Source: Strigamia acuminata
Lineage: Eukaryota > Arthropoda > Chilopoda > Geophilomorpha > Linotaeniidae
Direction of reading: 5' to 3'
Length of the DNA: 64,000 nucleotides
Assembly (NCBI GenBank): GCA_949358305.1
Contig: OX442315.1
Coordinates: forward strand, 4,340,001 to 4,404,000
Positions 58,647-64,000 of this stretch are shown one piece after another (position 1 is the stretch's first letter; every line of letters starts with the position of its first letter). Made by a program: the position numbers and the translations under genes. The notes under the pieces are model-generated. The model ran no database searches and was not told the DNA's origin. It saw only the letters and a program-made list of their open reading frames with translations.

Positions 58647-58843
58647 GTTATTTATAGTCCAAGCTATAATAGTGGTAAATTCTCGGAACAATCACTTCAG
58701 CACATTTGATTGCATATTTTTGGAAGCCGTCGTCGAGGGGAGGAATTTGGAAATTGATATTTGGTGAAAGAGGAACTTTATTTTGCTTTTACGGGTGTGT
58801 AAATCAAGTTTTCCACAGAGCTCAACCAACACTCAACGACATC

Positions 58844-61800
58844 ATGATTTGCAAACTTAAACCTCGGTTCCGCAAGATTGTCCGTCAATTGGTGCAAAAC
58901 CACAATTTATCTCGAAATAGTGACGGCGCTTTTTTCGGTATCACGGCGAAGATAAACGACAGCAAATCCAATTGGATTCTACGCATCTTGTGGGTTGCAG
59001 TCCTCGTAGTGAGCGTGCTTCTCTGCACCGCATTGACCTACGACCGATTAGCCTACTACTTGTCTGAACCATCTGTTGTCAACGTATACACGCAAGTAGA
59101 CAACATCGTACAGTTTCCCACTGTTGTGGTGTGCACAACCTCCACTCACGAGTTTGCAGAATATGCCTTAAACATTACTAATGGTGTCAAGCCACCAGAT
59201 ATATCCGTGTCATGCATGGCGCCTCTGTTTTGGTTCAGTCAGGAATGCAATGTGAGCGCATTGAAATTGTGGTCCATGTTGAACACCAGTCACGTTGTTG
59301 AGAGCATTCACACTCTGCAAGTAAGTTTGTATTAAATCTGTCTCTTAGCAAAATGGAATTACATTTCTCTTTGATTAGAATAAATCTGTAAATCTGAAAA
59401 ATCAAGTGAAGTATGCATTCGCTCCGATGGGATTGTGTATTCTTATGACACTTGGTGAGAAAATACAATTTGATTTAGAATAGTCACGAGTTATGTTCAT
59501 TTCTGTCGATAGATGAAAAAGTTCGGCTATCGAATCCAAAAAATAAATTGGTTTTTAAATTTGACGAATCCAAGTTTGGAGACAGATGTTCAAGGCCAGT
59601 TATTAATGTAAGCACACGATTAACTCGTTATTCCCAGAGTCATTCTCAGGGTATTTTATTCCTTTTGTGTTAGTTTGTATCGGCAGATAAAGAGAATTTC
59701 TCAGTTGAAGAAGTTTTTAGTTTACAATCCAAACAAACGACGCTCAGTCGTGTATCAGTTCAAAAAGTAATTATTATAATTCCAAATTATACAAGTTATT
59801 GTGTGATCATCATTTGATTGTGTTGTAGTACGAGTTCCTGAACAAAACCAAACACACGTGCAGTTCAATTGCTGACTTTGACTTGTGTGAAGAAAAGTGT
59901 CTACGACAGCAAATACAAGAGATGAGTGGAGTGCATTGCAGGTTGGTGCTATCTGATCGACAAGTATCATTCTTTTAACATTGATATTAGAAGAATACAT
60001 TCAATACAAATTTTCTTCCACTTAGGTTGCCATTCATGCGAAACTTTGAGCATTTGCCAGAGTGCCAACGCGATTATGGTACGATATACAAAGAAGTCGA
60101 AATGGTTTACAAGGGATATTGGAAAGCCAATGCGTCAAATCCTTGCAAATGCAGCACACCTTGCAAACGGAAGATCGTTTTGAATCGTTTCACGCTGGAG
60201 GAAGAATCCGGTTCGACTTTGAGAGTCAAAGTGATGGATTCGATAAGAATCGCAAAAGAAGTGTCAGCCTACGATCTCATCGCGCTCTTTTGCGATTTAG
60301 GAGGGAACATCGGAACATCTTGTCTTATGATTACTGAAATATTCTTCATTCTAATCACTCTGGTTATTCAAAACGTAAAAAGATCTAAGCAGAAAACATC
60401 ATATCACTTTTCTCTACTAGAATACAGAGCAAAGAAATGTCTTAAGAAATATGTGGATGGAAGCGAAGAACATTCGCTTAATAGTTTCCAACTAACTGGT
60501 TTGAAGTACATTTTGACCAAACAAAACGACAGGAGAAAGTATTTGTGGATTTTTCTCATCATGCTCTCAAGTTTTGTCTGCGCCTTTCATATTTATGATC
60601 GCTTTGCGTATTACTTGTTCTATCCGAAAACCATATCTGTAAGAATGGTGGAAATTGAATACATTGAATTGCCCTCGTTAGTTTTATGCTCGGACAGTGC
60701 TAACCTGGTGTCGAAAAAGAAAAAATACATGAAACGACATAATGTCTCTGATTGTGTCGATGATTTTGAAATGTTGAAAATGGTGAGCGACAAAGTATCT
60801 GTTGATGAATTGTGGAAATGGTCTGCAACATCTCCAAAATTTATGGTTCTGCCACAATTGGTATGATTATGGAATTTAAAATTTAAAAATTAAAAATATT
60901 AATAATTTCTAATTTTTGTCTGGTGTTAATGTAGGATGCTGATAAGGATACCCAAGTTCCAGTAACACTTGATTTTTTTTCTACGGTTTTCGGCTTCTGT
61001 TTAAAATCGAATTCAAGTAATTATTTTTGTAGAAAACTTTATTTGTGATAGCAATATTAACTAAATCTTTTACATTTTTAATATTTTTTAGATATTACAA
61101 AATATTTTCCATCTTTTCCTGGATATACGATAATCGTTTCAGCCACGAATGAAAATTGTGTAATGAAAACAAAAGTAATTAAGAAAACACCGTTTTTAAA
61201 AGTTATTATTAGTGTACTCATTTCTTTTGCATTTACTTCGAAAAAAGATTTTTCAAATATTTCCTGGCAACGAATTCGATTTGAAAATATATATGCACAT
61301 GGCAGAAACTGGATGGTATTTTCTTCTTTACACAATGCAAAAAGTAAATGAAATTGCAAACGACAAGTAACATTTCTAATGGTTTTTTATTTTTGCAGTT
61401 AGTCAGAATAAACACACCAAAGAGTCCATGCGTTGGAAAAACAGAGCACTTGCAATGTGTCAAAAACTGCTTAGACCGAAAAATGAAGGAGAAATTTTCT
61501 TGCAAGTATGTAATTACAGTGTACTCTCTGCAGCCCGGACATAGGAAGGGTCTGATAAACTTGTCCGATCTAGGGAATGCCTGTCAAAACCACATTCTTT
61601 CCATTTACTACCTTAGCTGGGATACAACGTTTGCGTTTCTGCCCAGTTATAAAAATTTCCAAAATGTGCTTGCACATATGTTTTAGAGAATGTTGGACAC
61701 GTACAATTGCCTTCATCCCACTTAACATCAAGTATTGTTACAAGCCAGAGACGTTTGCATGATTTGCTATGTTTTAAACGGCACCAATTTCTAAGTCCGG

Positions 61801-63094
61801 GCTGTCTTAAAAATTTGTCAATTACCATGTTTACATGTTACCAGTTACCTAGATAAGTAAAAATGCGTGTGTTTACAAAGAATCAGTTTTCCAAATAATG
61901 TGACGTCATATGACGTATTTAACTCTGTTAAACTTGCGCATTAATAATCCACAATGCACTGTGCACAAACAATATGTCTTCCCGCCAACCTGGGAAAATA
62001 TTGTTTTGTTTTGTTGGTGTTTCCCATCTAACAATATTCATTCTAACATTGCGAGCACTGCGCTCGCTCCATTTTGCCGCCATGTTTTTAAACAGTTGCA
62101 TTACAGCGTTGTTGTGACGTCAGCTTATCTAGATAAGCAATGAGTGGGTGTTTACATTGCAAATGGCAATGCGCAAAACACCCAAAATCTACCTCAAACA
62201 AGTGGATTTTAGTTTTCTAGATAAGTTTGACTTTTCTGGAAAACTGATTTGTTTACATGATCAGTTTTCTAGAAAAGTAAAATTCGCATTTTCACTTATC
62301 TAGATAAGTGAGTACATGTAAACATGGTAAATGTAAGCATACAGACGTACGTCGGACAAACGTACGAAAAACATGCTGGAACCGTGCCAAAACACTTTCA
62401 AAACATCCAAAGAACTAAATTTTTTTAATTTAATCAAAAAATGAAAGTGAGGTGTACAACTAATTTCAACGGTGAAAAAATAAATGTGAAATTTAATTAT
62501 TTATGAGTTTATTAAAAATTAAAATAGGGTGTCAATAAATAGAATCCCTTATAAATCTTCCAGTTGAGGAAAGAGTTTATTTTACTTTAAACATACAAAA
62601 AATAAAAATTCATTAACATTTTTATGATATCATCAAATAATGTCATAAAAAATGAATGAATTTTTGTCCCGTCTGGTGGATCAAATGCCATAAATTGTGA
62701 TGTTACCGTATGTCATTTTAGATTGCCTTTTATGAATTCATCTGTGGAAATGTGTAGAAATGCAACAGCAGCCATATTGGTCAAATCTCAATACCTTTCT
62801 ATCATGCTTCAAACAAAGCCCATAGACGACTGCAACTGCACCAAATCTTGTTTCGAATCAATCTACCATCCTGAAATTGATGTGTTCGTGGGTTTTGATG
62901 CAGTCACTAATTTCCTCATTGTTAAAGTTGTTCATAACTTGCAAGAAGTCATAGAAGATAACTTGTCATTCCCTTTCGACAAATTTCTTTGCGATGTGGG
63001 TTCTACCGTATCTTGTATTCTTGGTTTGTCGGTTATGTCATTTTTACACGACATTTTGCTATTCCACAAAAAACCAATATCACAAAAGAAATAA
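58844..63094 (+). CDS. two-module DEG/ENaC sodium channel, copy B, complete
   Basis: Exons 58844-59320, 59379-59454, 59513-59607, 59674-59766, 59829-59941, 60026-60860, 60935-61016, 61092-61343, 61403-61505 and 62722-63094 total 2,499 bases, or 833 codons. All have AG/GT borders and consistent phases. The start is ATG 58844 (MICKLKPRFRKIVRQ). Module 1: TM1 ILWVAVLVVSVLLC, FPTVVVC, Cys-rich ectodomain, filter GNIGTSCLMITE, TM2. After a basic linker, module 2: TM1 LWIFLIMLSSFVC, FELPSLVLC-like region, ectodomain, filter LGLSVMSFLHD, TM2. Each module is about 410 residues, compact for the family, whose members usually carry one module. The HG gating motif before TM1 is DG in module 1 and TG in module 2. 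It is probably a plasma-membrane Na+ channel subunit. Confidence 0.85.
60026..60860 (+). CDS. fusion exon 6, copy B: module 1 pore joined to module 2 TM1
   Basis: 835-base exon matching 6482-7325. It spans CKCSTPCKRKIV, the pore GGNIGTSCLM, TM2, the linker and the next TM1 without a stop. Relative to copy A it lacks four residues just before the filter Gly (GNMGLTLGVS versus GNIGTS), and it has two extra residues near the 3' end region (SATSPKFMVLPQ). Confidence 0.85.
61825..62327. mobile_element. MITE in the last intron of copy B
   Basis: 503 bp, ends CCATGTTTACATG and CATGTAAACATGG, flanked by TA. Copy A lacks it (TTTGTCAATGTCAGC near 8225). Internal CTTATCTAGATAAG and TTTTCTAGAAAAG palindromes occur. 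No ORF. It is another TA-target non-autonomous element, inserted after the duplication. Confidence 0.8.
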
Positions 63095-63513
63095 AACATA
63101 TATATTTGCAGTTGTATCCAATAATGTACAGTTTGTCTTGACTAAATATCGAATGTTGCATGTACTGTAGTATGTGTAGAAAACTGGACATGGTCATCTT
63201 AGCTGGTTAAAACATTACTGACCAGTGTCACAATTAACAAGTAACATATGATGTGCATTGAAGTGACGAACACTTCAACGTATAAGTATTTTAAGCAATA
63301 CATTGCCTAAAAATTTGGTGTTTTTACACAACCACAGCATCTATCTAAGTTATGTAACATTAATTTACACATTTAAATTGCGTAAACACATGTCTAAACT
63401 TGTATCTGCACATATATTCTGTGTCAATTTATTAATTAAATATAACTTGTTTATCTTATTTAAATTTTGTGTGTTAGTACTATTTCTCAAGCTGCATGAA
63501 TATTGATACAACA
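63095..63513 (+). other. 3' flank of copy B
   Basis: Matches 22489-22925. It contains the presumed 3' UTR; no other gene is seen. Confidence 0.6.
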
Positions 63514-64000
63514 TGTCGCGTCCTACCTGGTGATAGGTTTAATGAGCTAACGTGTATTACTTTACTTGTGATCTTACTAAATATGTAAATTACCCAAATA
63601 AATACTAAGTATATGTAAATGAACAAATAGGTTTATTCAATAGGCGTAAGCCTTAAAATACACTCAGTATTTAACTAGAGTCGACTTGGTCAGAGTCGAA
63701 CAAAGGATTTCCCAAGATGGCGTCGTCGGTTCCGCGTGGTCGGCGGAACAAAGGCGGCGTCTCGAGTTGTCGTTAATTCGTCACGGATTCGTCGTTCACA
63801 GACGCGGTGGAATGCTCTTTCGAGTCTTCTATCCGTGCCTGTTGTCTAGGGGTTGGTTTTAGCGTCTCAAGGCTCTGACCAGAAACGTGGAGTTTCTTAC
63901 AGGGCGCTCGGACACTTCGCAATGGAATAACCGTGGGTCGGTTATTCGGTGTGAATCCACAAGGGTTATTTTCCTGCTTTCGCGGGGAAATAACACACAG
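63514..64000 (-). repeat. start of an LTR-like sequence, cut by the window edge
   Basis: The channel block homology stops at TGTCGCGTCCTACC. The sequence then changes character: an AT-rich part with AATAAA-type words on the minus strand (near 63630), then GC-rich sequence with ATGGCGTCGTCGG-type words. A TG start and a reversed poly(A) signal resemble the 3' end of a minus-strand LTR. No second copy is in the window, so this is tentative. Confidence 0.4.

Larger units (their letters stand above)
56735..58843 (+). other. intergenic region and 5' flank of channel copy B
   Basis: About 2.1 kb without a convincing gene. It contains a tandem duplication (56852-57068), a GAAGATAAA run (57897-57930) and two inverted repeats (58180-58255, 58373-58646). 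The promoter of copy B should lie here, but I see no clear TATA at a fixed distance from the ATG. Confidence 0.5.
58850..63513 (+). repeat. segmental duplication, copy B of the channel-gene block
   Basis: Homologous to 4261-22925 minus insertions. The right end of visible homology coincides with the start of an LTR-like sequence at 63514, so the duplication may have extended further. Confidence 0.85.

Noticed and set aside
58706-58843. Extended N-terminus of channel copy B from 58706
   Set aside because: It begins at a TTG. The first in-frame ATG in a reasonable context is at 58844, and the upstream part has no channel similarity.
1-64000. tRNA or rRNA genes
   Set aside because: No cloverleaf with T-loop and anticodon arms was recognised. 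The tRNA-like words are retrotransposon primer sites only.

Overview
The window is eukaryotic and almost certainly from an invertebrate animal, most likely an arthropod. The evidence is spliced DEG/ENaC-type sodium channel genes with short GT-AG introns, a short CCTAA-type (TTAGG telomere-like) tract near 4.13 kb, and a load of Polinton, Ty3/Gypsy, Ty1/Copia, LINE and TA-target DNA elements. Host DNA is AT-rich, whereas the 8.5-22 kb retroelement is GC-richer. I see no tRNA, rRNA, bacterial-type operon or CRISPR array.

Layout. 0-2 kb: a Polinton/Maverick remnant (integrase with chromodomain, then an adenovirus-type cysteine protease overlapping it by ATGA). 1.9-4.06 kb: a 2.2 kb inverted repeat with 665 bp arms carrying two copies of a small gene. 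4.26-22.5 kb: channel gene copy A (ten exons), whose last intron holds a 13.5 kb Ty3/Gypsy element with identical 1,020 bp LTRs and three ORFs. 23.5-24.9 kb: a single-exon secreted Cys-rich EF-hand protein on the minus strand. 25.05-43.5 kb: a nest. An ORF1-only LINE copy is split by a minus-strand Gypsy element (E1), whose pol is split by a related Gypsy element (E2). 43.8-51.4 kb: a small LTR-like element with a partial gag, split by an intact Copia element. 52.0-56.7 kb: a foldback element made almost entirely of an 11-bp tandem repeat in two opposed arrays. 58.8-63.1 kb: channel gene copy B, complete. 63.5 kb to the end: the start of another LTR-like element.

The two channel genes are the most interesting host loci. 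In both, one continuous exon reads from the second transmembrane segment and selectivity filter of one DEG/ENaC module straight into the first transmembrane segment of a second module. Copy B assembles to exactly 833 codons over ten exons with conventional splice sites. It would encode a two-module, four-transmembrane polypeptide of about 832 residues. Copy A has the same exon structure with every frame open, but it lacks an in-frame ATG. Because the copies are paralogues, each supplies empty sites that date and delimit insertions in the other.

The retroelements are well preserved. Target duplications are AAAT (first Gypsy), ATAT (E1), ATAC (E2) and TCTTT (Copia). Frameshift signals lie at the gag-pol junctions of all three Gypsy elements. 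All exon, splice and frameshift calls were read by eye; no alignment, database search or folding program was run.
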